Shown in pieces: positions 1 to 12,319 of a stretch of 64,000 bases of DNA. The translations under genes and the position numbers were made by a program. Positions within the stretch are counted from its first letter, which is position 1, and each line of letters opens with the position of its first letter. The DNA lies in assembly GCA_039707655.1 (NCBI GenBank), contig CM077665.1:295124205-295188204 (forward strand), read 5' to 3'. The notes under the pieces are model-generated. The model made no database searches. It saw only the letters and a list, made by a program, of their open reading frames with translations, and was not told where the DNA came from. Source of the DNA: Elymus sibiricus. Lineage: Eukaryota > Streptophyta > Magnoliopsida > Poales > Poaceae.

Positions 1-246
1 ATGTAGCTTATCGCTATGTCCCATTGTTATATCCCTCTACCGCGTGACTGCGTGCCGCCTAGTTTGCCTAAGTTATTTCATGACGGACCTATCGCCTATT
101 TGTAACAGACTTAAGTATGGATCATTATGTCGTGTTTGACTATTATGATGTATCCATTGCACTTCTTTATTTGTGCATTTTACCTCATGAATGAATCCTT
201 GTCGTTATTTTTACTCAAAGCTGAACCTCCCCTGTTGCAATTGAAC

Positions 247-1290
247 ATGATGGTTAGGCCAGCTGGTCGTGGTCGTGGTGCGCCTGACCCACCAACACCA
301 CCACCTGAGTACATGGCTGGAATGATGCAGCAGTTTGAGCTGAACCGCCAATTTATGCAAGGGATTATTGATCAGTTCCCGAGGCCAAATATGAATCAAC
401 AGCCAGCCCCAATGACTCTGCAGGACTTTATGCGCCTCAACCCTGCTATCTACCGCAGCTCAACTCAGCCGCTTGACGCTGATGACTGGCTCCGTGCCAT
501 CACTTATGAGCTGGAGTCTGCAGGCGCCCCAATGGCTAGCTATGTCACTTTTGCCTCGTACTTTCTAAAGGGTCCCGCTTCTCAATGGTGGGACAGTCAC
601 AGGCGCTCACATCCTGTTGGAACAATCATCACATGGCCGGAGTTCCAAGATGCATTCTGTGCTCACCATATTCCTCAGGGAATGATGGACAAGAAGAAGC
701 TTGAGTTCCGCAATCTCGTCCAGGGCAACAAGACTGTGGATGCTTATTAGCGGGAAGTTCTGGACTTGTCCCGCTATGCTGAAGAAGACGTTGGAACTAA
801 TGCTTGTAGGCAGGAGAAATTCCGCGAAGGCCTTCACCCTGATATCATGCTGGCGCTCCTTGTTCAGGACTTTGATAACTTCGCCATCTTGGTGAACAAG
901 TCCATTCAAGTGGAAACAGGTCTGTAGGACTACAAGGACAGCATCAAGCGCAACCGTGACATGGGCTCATCTTCGGGCTCAGCAAGTCAGAAGCGCAAGA
1001 TCTAGATTCCCCACAACATGTACCATGCACCTACTCCTGCTCCAAGGCCGTCCTATGTTGCACCTCGTCTGCCTCCTCCACCACCAAGGCAGCCGAGGCT
1101 TCCAGCTCCGCCACCACGAGATCCTGTTCCCCCTTCTTGTCCTGAGGATGGGCTATGCTTCAAGTGTGGTCATCTAGGACACCGTGCCAGAGAATGCAGG
1201 CAGAATCAGAATCAACTTGCACTGCCTTCCAACCAGCCCTGCAACAACAATGTCAGGCCTACTCAGGGTCGTGCTCAGGCTAACAATTCT
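247..1290 (+). pseudogene. gag: chromovirus gag (nucleocapsid/capsid), three nonsense codons
   Basis: Gag forms the virus-like particle and packages element RNA. The likely start is ATG at 247, giving MMVRPAGRGRGAP; an upstream in-frame ATG at 127 lies in leader-like sequence. The retrotransposon gag core (DADDWLRAITYELE to QWWDSHRRSHP) spans about residues 75-125. A zinc knuckle of the C-X2-C-X4-H-X4-C type (CFKCGHLGHRAREC) is encoded at 1156-1197, after a proline-rich linker. TAG stops interrupt the frame at 748, 925 and 1003, yet homology continues across all three, so this is a recent nonsense-type pseudogene. Protease follows in the same frame. Confidence 0.8.
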
Positions 1291-3140
1291 GATCTGAATG
1301 AAGTTCAAGACCAGCCTGCTACTGTGATGGGTACTCTTCTCGTCAACTCAGCTCCAGCTTCTGTATTGTTTGATACAAGAGCATCACATTCTTTTATGTC
1401 TGAAGATTTTGCATAGATGCATGACATTAAATGTGAAGAGATGAATGTCCCAATAGTGGTGAACACCCCTGCGGGGCAATGCCGGACCTCCATTATTAGC
1501 CACAATGTCCCATTGAAATTGAAGGGTTGGAATTCCTTGCCTCCCCATAATGCTGAAGTCTTCCAATATCGATCTCATTCTCGGAATGGATTGTTTGAAA
1601 GCACATACCACTTCAATTGTTTGTGACACCAAAACCGTCCACCTCCTACATCCTTCGAATGAGATTGTACGATACCATGCTCATCTTGTTCGAGATACTG
1701 AAGCCCGACTGTATGCCGTGAATGCATTAAATGTGTCACCTCTTGAGGGGATTGAAAACATCCCAGTGGTACGTGATTTTCAAGACGTCTTCCCAGAAGA
1801 ACTTCCAGGGATTCCCCTTGTAAGAGCTGTCGAGTTTGTCATTGACTTAGCGCCAGGCACCACCCCTATAGCCAAGCGGCCATATAAGATGCCTCCTCAT
1901 GAAATCCTTGAACTGAAACAAGAAATCGATGATTCGCTTCGTCAAGGGTTCATCCGTCCAAGTTCCTCTGCTTCGGGAGCACCTTCTCTCTTTGTCAAGA
2001 AGAAAGATGGTACGAATCGGTTAGTCCAAGATTACCGTTCCATCAACCAAGCAACAATTCAGAACAAATATCCGCTCCCTCGGATCAACGATTTGTATAA
2101 TCAACTTGCTGGTTCCTCGATATTCTCTAAACTTGACTTGAGGTTGGGTTACCATCAGATCAGTGTTCGTGAAGAAGATATCCCCAAGACCGCATTTGTT
2201 ACTCGTTATGGTTCATACGAGTACACCGTCATGTCTTTCGGTTTAACAAATGCTCCAGCAACCTTCTCTCGTCTGATGAACTATATATTCATGGACTACC
2301 TCGACAAATTCGTTGTGGTTTATCTGGATGATATTCTGGTATTCTCCAAGAATAAAGAAGAGCATGCTGAACATCTTCGTCTTGTACTGGAAAAGCTTCG
2401 GGAACATCAGCTATATGCCAACTATTCCAAGTGTGAGTTCTGGATGCCCGAAGTGACCTACCTTGGTCATGTGATCTCCAAGGATGGTATTGCGGTCAAC
2501 CCTGAACGAGTTCAGGCTATTCTTGACTGGACTCCCCCGAATGTCAAGCAAGTCAGAAGTTTTCTCGGACTCGCCAGCTATTGCCATCGATTTGTCGAGA
2601 ACTTCTCCAAGATTGCAAAGCCCTTAACCAATCTGCTTCACAAAGGTGTTAAATATGAGTGGACAGAAAAATGCCAGGAGAGCTTTCAGGCACTTAAAGA
2701 CAAACTGACGTGTGCTCCAGTGCTTGCTCCTCCGGATACTCGAAAGGACTTTGTCATTTATTGTGACGCTTCACGGCAAGGAATAGGCTGTGTTCTAATG
2801 CAAGAGGGCAGAGTGATTGCTTATGCCTCTCTTCAATTGCGTCCTCATGAAGGGAACTACCCAGTTCATGACCTTGAACTTGCTACAGTAATACATGCAC
2901 TGAAGGAGTGGTGATAGTACCTTATTGGTAATCGTTGCGAGATCTACACTGATCACCAAAGTCTGAAGTACCTATTTTACTCAGCCGGATCTGAACCTCC
3001 ATCAACAGAGATGGATGGAGTGCATAGCAGATTACAACTGTGGAATTTCTTATACGCCTGGCAAGGCTAATGTAATGGCTGATGCCTTGAGCCGCAAGTC
3101 ATACTGCAACCACCGCCAGGTTCACAAGGTTCAACCTCTT
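1291..3140 (+). pseudogene. pol: chromovirus protease-RT-RNase H, frameshifted
   Basis: This part of pol matures the polyprotein and copies element RNA into DNA. The aspartic protease site is seen near 1372 as FDTRASHSF, where the family has DTGA, so the glycine is lost. TAG at 1414 and a frameshift near 1540-1560 follow. RT is then open from 1550 to 2914, with its core from RPYKMPPHE to the intact [10 protein letters not shown] (about 2320-2345). RNase H begins at [16 protein letters not shown]. Stops TGA (2912) and TAG (2915) plus indels between about 2970 and 3060 break it, but the ADALSRK end of RNase H is still readable near 3080-3100. It is non-functional as a whole. Confidence 0.82.
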
Positions 3141-3209
3141 CTTTAAACAGAATTCTGCAAGATGAACCTCCAGGTTGTTAAATAGGGCTCCCTTAATAAC
3201 CTGGTTGCT

Positions 3210-4664
3210 GTGCCATATCTCGTGGGCAGCATCAAAACCATGCAACACTATGACAATGTAGTCAAAAAGATTAGACGCTATGTTGCGGAAGGTAGACCCT
3301 CATGCTTCACTGTTGCTGATGATGGCGCCGTGTACTTCAAGGGTCGCTTATTCGTTCCAACTAAGGAGGAAAACCTGACTATGACTGATAGAATACTGAA
3401 AGAAGCTCATGATACACCTCTGTCTATCCATCCGAGTAGTACCAAGATGTACCAAGACATCCGTCAAAGATTCTGGCGGCCAAACATGAAACAAGACATT
3501 GCACGCTATGTTTCGGAATGCAACATTTGTCATCGAATCAAAGCAGAACATCAAAGGTCTGCTAGAACTCTGCAACCTATTTCTATTCCTGAATGGAAGT
3601 GGGACCATGTTGAAATGGACTTCGTCACTGGTTTTCCCAGATCGCAGAAGGGTAATGATGCTTTTCTTGTCGTCATTGACCGACTGTCCAAAGTTGCACA
3701 CTTTTTGGCTGTCAAGGAAACTATCACTGCTAGTCAGCTGACAGATCTTTATTTGTCCAAAGTTGTTTCACTCCATGGTATTCCATTGGTGATTAGTTCA
3801 GACCATGGCAGTTTATTCACTTCAAGATTCTGGGCAAGTTTCCAAGAGTCTATGGGAACTCATTTGTCCTTTAGCACCACTTTTCACCCACAATCCCAGG
3901 GACAAGTTGAAAGAGTCAACCAGATTCTCGAAGACATGCTTCGAGCTTGTGTCATTTCTTTCGGCAAGAAATGGGAGGAATCTCTCCCGTATGCTGAGTT
4001 CTCCTACAACAATAGCTATCAAGCTAGTCTGAAGATGGCCCCTTTAGAAGTGTTATATGGACGTAAGTGTCGGACTCCTCTGAATTGGTCAGAAACTGGG
4101 GAACGTACACTTATCGGTTCGGATATTATCCAGCATGCCGAAGATCAAGTCCGCATTATTCATGCAAATCTGAAGGCTGCTCAGTCTCGTCAGAAGAGTC
4201 AGTATGACCGTCATCACAAAGATATGGTCTACCAACCTGGTGAAAAGGCTTATCTTCGAGTCACACCACTGAGAGGTGCACACCGATTTGGGATCAAGGG
4301 CAAGCTGGCTCCTCGATATATTGGTCCTTTCACTATTCTCGAAAGGCGTGGCAAAGTGGCATATCACTTGGAATTACCGTCAAACCTTTCTCAGGTTCAC
4401 GATGTGTTCCATGTGTCACAGCTTCGTCGCTGCTTCAAGGATCCTATCCGGGCAGTGGATCATGATATGCTTGAGATGCAACAAGACCTTTCTTACAAAG
4501 AGCAACTGGTCCGCATTCTCGATGAAACTGAACGTCGAACTCGTCAGAAGGTTACCAAGTTCTTCAAAGTGCAGTGGTCAAATCATTCTAAAGATGAAGC
4601 CACTTGGGAATGTGAAGATCATCTTCATGATGAATACCCCGGGCTCTTTCCTTCTACTTCTTAA
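3210..4664 (+). CDS. int: integrase with C-terminal chromodomain (open fragment of a broken pol)
   Basis: This 484-codon stretch is open. It starts with linker sequence, then an HHCC zinc-binding domain (HDTPLSIH, then CNICH). The catalytic core has its first Asp in HVEMDFVTGFP and its second in SDHGSLFTS, where SDRG is commoner. Its Glu lies in QGQVERVNQILEDM. Next come the GKLAPRYIGPF module and HDVFHVSQLRR. The last 50 residues (ILDETERR to EATWECEDH) look like a chromodomain, which directs chromovirus insertion to marked chromatin. The first codon is only the first ATG after the upstream lesions. In an intact element this would be part of the Pol polyprotein. Confidence 0.85.
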   Translation: MPYLVGSIKTMQHYDNVVKKIRRYVAEGRPSCFTVADDGAVYFKGRLFVPTKEENLTMTDRILKEAHDTPLSIHPSSTKMYQDIRQRFWRPNMKQDIARYVSECNICHRIKAEHQRSARTLQPISIPEWKWDHVEMDFVTGFPRSQKGNDAFLVVIDRLSKVAHFLAVKETITASQLTDLYLSKVVSLHGIPLVISSDHGSLFTSRFWASFQESMGTHLSFSTTFHPQSQGQVERVNQILEDMLRACVISFGKKWEESLPYAEFSYNNSYQASLKMAPLEVLYGRKCRTPLNWSETGERTLIGSDIIQHAEDQVRIIHANLKAAQSRQKSQYDRHHKDMVYQPGEKAYLRVTPLRGAHRFGIKGKLAPRYIGPFTILERRGKVAYHLELPSNLSQVHDVFHVSQLRRCFKDPIRAVDHDMLEMQQDLSYKEQLVRILDETERRTRQKVTKFFKVQWSNHSKDEATWECEDHLHDEYPGLFPSTS

Positions 4665-4683
4665 TTCTCGAGACGAGAATTCC

Positions 4684-4702
4684 TTTTAGTAGGGGAGAGT
4701 TA
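4684..4702 (+). other. polypurine tract of the chromovirus
   Basis: A purine-rich stretch (TAGTAGGGGAGAGTTA) lies directly before the LTR start TGACACCC at 4703 and 20 bases after the integrase stop. This is the expected primer site for plus-strand DNA synthesis. Confidence 0.75.
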
Positions 4703-5550
4703 TGACACCCTGGATTTGGTGCTACAGTAATCTCTGTAATCAAGCTATAGTAATATGAGGATTAAGCTAATCCATTTTGCTAATCCAATTATGATCACTG
4801 TTGGAATCAAACTCTGATTCTAATTTCTTGCAATTCAAAATTCATTTCAAAAGTGGATTTAAAAGTTTTGTAAATCTGGAAATAAAAATCATGAATAGGT
4901 TTCAAATTCCCTAGGCATTTCTAAAATTGCAACCCACATTTTTGTAAGGTGTTTAGTGCCTCTAATACAATTTAACAGAGGGCAAAACATTTATTAGATG
5001 CCCTTTTGAATTATAAAAATTTCAAATAACTTCAAACGGCTTTCAAACCTTTTATGCTAGTGTCTAATATTGCATTTGTAATATTGGGCCATGTGGCATT
5101 TTTTTTGGTTCGGTATTTTCCAGCTAAAATAAATAAAAACAGAAACTGTTAAAACTAAAATTATAAAAAGAAAACAACAAAAAGATAATAAAAAGAAATA
5201 AGAAAATAACCCCCCTTTCCCTTGGGCTGAGGCCCAGCCTGCCCCCCATGCGGCCCAACCGGCCCACCCCGGGGGTATACAACCCCCCCGCAACCCTAAC
5301 CCAGCCCGATCAAACACACACCCCACTCCCCCCACGCCCCTCTCCCCTCCCCTCCCGATTTGGATCGGGACCATATCGGGCCAACCCCGCGCCGCCACCC
5401 GAGGCCACCACATCGCCCCTGCGCCTCACCGTCGCCACTGCACTGCCCCGCCGCCCCTCCATGCGCACGCTGCCCCCCTACGCGCGCGGTGAGCCCCCGA
5501 GCTCCTTCCCCCAACTCCTTTCCTTGCGCGCTCGCCGGCCGCCGCAGCCC
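4703..5550 (+). repeat. chromovirus 3' LTR, segment 1
   Basis: First part of the 3' LTR. It is AT-rich to about 5200, then a C-rich tract (5208-5550) containing 'gggtatacaacc' that may be promoter and leader. It is interrupted after 5550 by the Sukkula-like solo LTR. The 5-bp target AGCCC is at 5546-5550 and recurs at 10167-10171, so the LTR continues at 10172. ORFs in the C-rich tract are compositional. Confidence 0.75.
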
Positions 5551-8500
5551 TGTCATGCCCAAGATGCGATCCTATCCTTATTTTGGCACGAGGGCCTCGA
5601 CAGGGATAGAAGCGCATCTCGTCGTTTCGCAAGAATGGATATCATTACAAGTACATGTAAACAAGAGTTGAGTATATGGAATTGGCTTACACTCGCCACA
5701 AGCTACATCAATATCACATCAATACACAACATATACAAACATCATACAGAAGAGCAGGGTCCGACTATGGATGAAAACAAAGGATAAAATGACATCCATC
5801 CTTGCTATCCCAGGCTGCCGCCTGGAACCCATCCTATGATCGATGAAGAAGAAGAAGAAGAAGAACTCCAAACCAAACAAAGCATCGCTCTCACGTCAAC
5901 ACATCACTTTACCTGTACCTGCAACTGTTGTTGTAGTAATCTGTGAGCCACAGGTACTCAGCAATCTCATTTCCAAGGGTATCAAGACTAGCAAAGCTTA
6001 ATGGGTGAGGTATGGTTAAGTGGTGAGGCTGCAGCAAGCACTAAGCATTTGTTTGAGTGGCTAACTTACGAGTACAAGAATAAAGGGGGATGATCGTCGT
6101 ATAAATGGACATGATCTAGTAATGATCTCTAAGAGATCCTGAACACCTACTTACGTCAATCATAACCCCACCGTGTTCTCTCTCGGAAAAGGACTCACGA
6201 GAAGAGACAGCCACGGTTATGCACAATGTTGGTGTATTTTATTTGAGTTTACTTCAAGTTTGCTATGACCGGGTGTTAAACAAAGTTTCCAAGTTGCCAC
6301 GTATCCGCGAGCATGGCATTCTGAAAGATTTAACCCTGCAGGGGTGCTCCAACTAATCCATCACAAACTAACCACACGCCGCGGGAATAACCTCGACCAC
6401 GAATCTCGTGATCTTCCTAGGCAATTCCGTTAGAAAACCGCAACCTCGAGATAGCCCGAAGTATTATCGGAATTCCTCGCACAAGACCTTCGAGAAAGGG
6501 AAAACAAGTCCAGCAAGACCGCCCGACGTGTCGACGAACCCGATAGGAGCCGCGTATCTCGTTCTCAAGACACGACGGATAAGCGACGCATACGGTGGCC
6601 TGATAGAAATCACCCAAGTTGCCCTGGGGTGGCCCCGCACAGTGCTCTGTTTTGGACCAACACTCATGAGGAGCACTCGCCCGGGTTGTTGATTAAAGAT
6701 CCTCGGGTTAATTACTCCCTATGCAGGTTTATTAGTTATTAGGCAAATGTAGTACCAATGTTGGGCTTTGCCAAACAAGTTTTATCCTAAAACGAAAATC
6801 AAGGGGGTCCCCATAACAACCCCGAGCATGTTAGGAGCGCAAAATATGGAACATAACACCGGTACACAAGTAACTAGGGCGGCAAGAGTGGAACAAACAC
6901 CGACCAAAAGGCCAAGCCTTCCACCCTTTACCAAGTATATATGTGAATTAAATTAAATAGCAATAATATTGTGATATATCAAAAGGATATCCATGTTGGC
7001 ACATGGAAACAATTGCACCTGCAACTAGCAACGCTATAAGAAGGGCTGAGCAAGCGGTAACATAGCCAAACAATGTTTTGCTGGGATGTGGAGGGGTTAG
7101 AGGCTTATCATGGCATTTGGGAGGCTTGACATACAAGTGGTAGGTAGCGAGACAACGATAGAAACGAGACATCTAGCATGGCAATAATAGTAATGGTATC
7201 CAGGGAAATGATCATCTTGCTTGAGATCCCGCATGGAAGGAGAACGAATCCATGAAGAAGACGAGCCAACGTAGTCGAACGAATCCTCACACCCGAACAC
7301 TTTCGGAACTCTATCGAGAAGAAGCAATCTAGAAACAACAATCAATACACGAGAACTCCACAACATATGCATGACATAATGCGCAAACAAATATGATGCA
7401 AGTCCGGTTAAATATGCAAGGTATGGCAACCACAACAATCAAATACTACACATTAAGTGAAGCTCAGTATGCAACAAGTTGCATATTGATGAAACTCCAC
7501 ATTTGAATTACTTAGTTCGCTCTCGTTTAGGTACACGACAATATTAAATGTTGTTAAACATGGCAAGAGGTGAAGCATAATGAAACTACACTATCTAGGC
7601 ATCTTAAATGAGGTCGGAAACAACTTATAGTATTTCCGAAGCGACCTCATATGCAAATTATGAATTGGTCCAGATCTGAACTAACCATGTTTTATATTTA
7701 TTAAACAGGGAAATAAAGTGCACAATGCGATTCTACTCATCATTCTAGTCGATTTACATACATAGATCATATACAACAGAGCCACGGCCTAAAAGATATG
7801 ACCATAACAAGATAATATGCCATGGATGCAAAATGCATGCAAACATCAACCATAAACATGTCAAATCATGGATGCAACAAGATATTGTGAAACCACATAA
7901 GATTCTAGTCAAGTTTCATGTGGAACATATTCAAAACGGAGCTACGGTTCAACTATAGCAAGCAACACAAGTTTTAGTTCAATCTGTCCAAAACAGCAAC
8001 ATGGCTTATTGCACACATGAAAACAACAAGCTACAAGATTCTAAAATGCACAAACTAAGCACAGGACAGTAGCATATAACACACACTTCATTTCATCTTC
8101 ACATTTCATAGTCAAAAGAATCATGGATCACATGGTCGGAAGCTCACAACATGGCAATAAAATATAGCAGATTAGGACTTAGTGAAAATAACAGTTTTTA
8201 GCATAGCAGATTTTCATGGAGGCATATTGGCAGCAGTAAAACTATATTCTACATGGCATATATTGGCATGAAACTTAACAGCATGGTAGTAGACATGATG
8301 CACTACAATTCATACCATGGTGGCAAGGTCTAATTATGCATAGAAACGTGGCTAGCATCATGACAACATGGCATTATGAAGAAAACAGATTCTCAGACTT
8401 GGTGAAAATACGAGTAGACATGTGCAGCAGTTTTTAACAGATTGACATATTGAACAACAGAATTAATTATGATGCTAAACCTATTCATGCAAACTATTGG

Positions 8501-10166
8501 CACAACATGATAGGCAACAACATGCTTAACAAAAGACTCCTTGGTGGCAATCACAAAAGACTCCTAGATCAATAGCAAATCACATGGCAACATGGCAACA
8601 AAATAACAGTTTCAGACTTAGTGAAATTTAGCTATCTCAAAAAACTGCAGTTTGATTAGGCATGTAGACATGGCAATAACAGTAGCATAACAATCACTTA
8701 TGAGCATGGCAAGGACACTAACAGCAACTAGACATGACACACTTCAAATCATACCATTGGCAAAATTACATAGGATGCATGGTTTGCTTAATATGATGCT
8801 CGCAAAACGGAACTCATCGTTAACAGATTTCAGTTTTAACGCGATAGCCACTTGAGAGCAAGAAATTGACATGTTAATGAGTTCCTACCTAGCAACCAGA
8901 GACATGGCATGAAAGTAGACATCACATAGGGCGGTTGCGGCGCCGGGGACGACGGCGGTAGCCTCGCATCTCCGGCGAGGAGCAGAGGGTGCGGGGGCGG
9001 ACGGGACCAGCCGGGGAGGCGGATCCGGGGGCGAGACGGACGGATCTGGCGGCGGCGCTCCAAGGCGGGGCCGGCGGCGAGCTTCACGGGCGGCGGCGTG
9101 GCAGAGCTCCACGCGAGGCGAGAGGCCGACTCGTCCCGATACACTCGGGACCGCGGCGGCGGCAGCCGGCTTCGGCTGGCGCGGGGCGGCGCAGGGTCGA
9201 GGCCGCGGCGAGGTCCGCGAGGAGGACGCCGGCGGTGGGGTCTCCGACGGCGGGATGCGGGCGCCCGCGGGAGGAGCCGAACGAGCGGCGTGCTCGGGCG
9301 AGCGGTGGCGGGACGCGGGCCGGTTCAGGCCCGGGGAGGCCCAGAGCGGGCCTGGCCTGGGTTGCCGCGGGCTGTGGTGGTGGGGAGGCTGCAGGGGGCG
9401 ACGTGGCACGAGGGGAATGGCCGGGAGCAGCGGCTGGCGGCGGCGCGGCCCATCGGCTGGCTGCCAAGTGGCGGCCGGCGGCTGGGGAGGCGCGGTCCCG
9501 AGGTGGCGACGGCTGGAGCTCCGTGGAGGTCTAGGGCTAGGGTTTAGGTCCGAAAATGGCTAGGTGGGGCTGTTTAAATAGGAAAGGGGGGGGGGGGTTA
9601 TGGTAGGAGTTTTTGTGGCTTTGTGTCCAATTTTCGACCCTTTGATCGAAATCGGACGGCTCCGGCGAAGGTTAGGCATGAGGTGGGTTAGATGGGCTGT
9701 GGAGAGGTGGTTGGGCTGAGATGAGAGGGAAACTGCAAGGCCCGGCAATGAAGTTTTAAAGCCGAAAACACCCGACAAATAAACCGATGATGGTGCCGCT
9801 ACGGTTGACCGTTCGGTTATCGAACGAACTCGGAATGCGACGAAATTTGACAGGCGGTCTAGCTACACTATATTAAGACCGCTCGCCAAGTTTCAACGCA
9901 ATCAGAGAATATTTTATACGCACTTTTGAAAACAATATTTTTAAAGATGCCGCGGGCGCCTGCGTGTGTGGTTGGTCTCGAAACGGTCGACGTCACGAAC
10001 GGAGAGAACCAGCGACTACGAATGGATGCAAGTTTTCAAAAATGAGTGACGATGCTATGCAGATGATGCGAATGATGTGATGATGAATGCAACAACCAAA
10101 TGAATCATACGACGAGAATAGAAATAAAAGGGGAATCTTCTGGAGCGTCGGTCCCAGGCTGTTACA
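5551..10166 (-). mobile_element. 4.6 kb solo LTR, Sukkula-like (LARD)
   Basis: The insert is bounded by TGTCATGCCC at its left end and GGCTGTTACA at its right end, with the 5-bp duplication AGCCC on both sides. No internal domain or second LTR is visible, so it reads as one giant solo LTR left by LTR-LTR recombination. On the minus strand it starts TGTAACAGCC and ends GATCGCATCTTGGGCATGACA. From memory, that end differs at about two positions from the published barley Sukkula LTR primer. Sukkula is known for LTRs of about 4.5-5 kb. A minus-strand TATA-like CTATTTAAAC lies near 9571-9580, beside a G run (about 9586-9598), followed by a GC-rich leader (8930-9540). ORFs inside it have no recognisable domain. 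Confidence 0.75.
5842..5868 (+). repeat. (GAA)n microsatellite
   Basis: A short run of GAA triplets inside the Sukkula-like LTR. Confidence 0.8.
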
Positions 10167-10171
10167 AGCCC

Positions 10172-11222
10172 CGCCGCGCTCACCCTTCCATTGTCGCGTC
10201 CACCGCGCTGCCCGCGCTCGCCCGCGGCGCCGCGCGCGCCGCCGCGCACGTGCACACGCCGCCACCACCACCACCTGGCAGCTCGCCACACCTGCCGCCC
10301 CGTCGCAGGCCACGCGCGCAGTGCCGCGCCTGGCCGTCGGCGAGCCCCCGGTGGCCGCTGGTTGGCCCCTGGCTTTTTCCCCTGGCCGATGCGGTTAGTG
10401 GAGGATTAGGCCCCCCACTAACACCCCCATACTCAATGACAGAGGGGGCCCACGCCCCCTAAACGTTTATATATATATATAAAATAAATAACTAGTTAAA
10501 TTAATTAATTAAGTAATTAATTAATTAGCTTAATTAAGGTTAATTAGAATAATTAATCCCCCTGTTAAGTTATTGTATATGACATGTGGGCCCAGCTCAA
10601 TTAGACCTAATTAAAATTGTTTAATTAATTCTGTTAATTAATTAAACTAATCACAATGACATGTGGGACCCCCTTTAATTAAATCTGTTTAAACTTAATT
10701 AAACATGAATTAATACTATGACTATGACAGTGGGCCCCCACCGGTCAGGTTTGACCAGTCAAAGGCCCCATTGACTCCTGATGTCAGCATGACATCATGC
10801 TGATGTCATAAATGATTATTGAATTAAAATAAATCTGTTTAATTTCTGAATATTAATAAAACTTTAAAAATTAATATAAAAAACCGTAAGTCACATGAAA
10901 ATAATTTATACATGAAAGTTGATCAGAAAAATCCCACGAATCCGAATACACAGTTCGTTCGTCTCTCACATGCTCCTATCATAACGAACATGGAACTTTT
11001 CCATCAAATTCATCTGTCCGCTAAAAGCCACAGACCCGGGAAATATCATCAGATATTCTCCTGCTCCGTCTGCGATGTGTAGTACTGCGTTACTGCATGT
11101 CTAACTCTGCATGTTGCCATGTCATGCATCGTGTTGCATCTGTCTGCTTTATATTTATTGTTCCCCCCCTCTTCTTACCGGTAGACCCCGAGACTAACGC
11201 TACTGCCGGGTACGACTACGCC
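10172..11222 (+). repeat. chromovirus 3' LTR, segment 2
   Basis: This continues the split LTR. It holds a GC-rich part (10172-10440), a (TA)n stretch near 10467-10482 and a TTAATTAA-rich region (10490-10700). It ends at the ACGCC target (11218-11222), where the 3.9 kb element is inserted. No coding sequence is supported. Confidence 0.7.
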
Positions 11223-12196
11223 TGTCGGTGTAATGAACAGGGGGTGTTCATTACCCCTGGACACGCACCGGCAAGTTGCAGCCTCCAGGCGGGAAGGGCA
11301 TGGCAGAGAAGAAATCCACTTATAAGACACATCTCGGGCCCAAGTTTCCGGCAAGGATTACTTGCCGGGAACAGGTCTACGCATTACCGGCAAGCTCAAA
11401 GGCCGGCAAGATCAGGATAGAATTTCCGGGAAGCGAGCCTTCCTGGGAGAAGACCTCCAGGCAGGTCACCGAGATTACCCGATGTTGGACTCCCGACAAG
11501 ATGCTTGCCGGGGGACAACTGGGAACAAGCACAAGACTATCGAGAAGGCATTCAAGCCGATGATTGGAAGACAGAAGACCAAAGACCGAAGACTGGGGCC
11601 CCGGCAAGATCTTGCCGGGATGGCTCGCGGCCCCGGCAAGACTCGCACCCGGCAAGACCTCGCCACCCTGTCACCGCTCCAGCGCAGCGACCAGCTTGTC
11701 TCTTAGCTGTTGTCCTCCTGGGTGCATGTCAGGTGCTAACGGCGGATGGGCTTAAGTGGTGTTGATGGGACGGCCCCTTTTTCCGTCCCCAAGAAGCTAA
11801 GGGACACCTCAACGGAGCATTTAATGCGTTTGTCCTAAGTCGTCAGTATTAGGTATATTAACACTGTAGCAACTTTACACCTCTTGTACTTCGCTACTGT
11901 TGGTGACCCCTTCGACGTATAAAAGGAGGCCCAAGGCGTAGCTACGGAGGGGAGGGCCTTCTGGCCCATTCTGCATGCGTAGCTGCTGTGTACTGTTCAT
12001 CACATAGCGCTCCTGAAGCTTGGGCATAAACACACCTAATACAACTAAAGCAGGAGTAGGGTTTTACGCTTCTCAGTGGCCCGAACCTGGGTAAAAATCC
12101 ATCGTGTTGATCGTTGGATCTACTCTTTGTGCAAGCCTTTCTCCATGCCAAACCGTAAAGGGATCCACGTGATTCCATAGGTGTCGTACGCCGACA
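11223..12196 (+). repeat. 5' LTR of the 3.9 kb element
   Basis: 974 bp from TGTCGGTGTAAT to TACGCCGACA. It is rich in the word CCGGCAAG and its complement, including a perfect palindrome at 11600-11619 (CCCGGCAAGA joined to TCTTGCCGGG). A TATA box is at 11918-11926. Confidence 0.88.
11918..11926 (+). promoter_or_regulatory. TATA box of the 5' LTR (3.9 kb element)
   Basis: TATAAAAGG in the plus orientation, about 280 bp before the LTR end. The other LTR has the same box at 14835-14843. It is the likely core promoter, setting the U3/R border some 30 bp downstream. Confidence 0.7.
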
Positions 12197-12220
12197 TCTT
12201 TGGCGCGCCAGGTAGGGGGG
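12197..12220 (+). other. primer-binding site, 3.9 kb element
   Basis: TTTGGCGCGCCAGGTAGGGG follows the LTR end after two bases. It is the same PBS as in TAT2 (minus strand, 54204-54225). I do not assign the tRNA. Confidence 0.7.
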
Positions 12221-12319
12221 AAAAGGTTGCGCGAACCTGATCTAGCGGTCAGCGCATCAGCTTCATCGTCCATGGCGGCTTCGCTCTACTTACAGAAAGC
12301 TAAGTCCTAAAACTTTGAT

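Noticed and set aside
5248..5787. 179-codon Pro-rich ORF
   Set aside because: Runs across the edge of the solo LTR insertion (5551), so it cannot be an ancestral gene.
8836..9563. Overlapping long ORFs on both strands in GC-rich DNA
   Set aside because: All are Arg/Pro/Ala-rich with no domain and lie in the leader of the Sukkula-like LTR; openness follows from high GC.
9993..10462. ORFs of 70-120 codons on both strands
   Set aside because: They cross the Sukkula-like LTR boundary or lie in the GC part of the chromovirus LTR and have no family resemblance.
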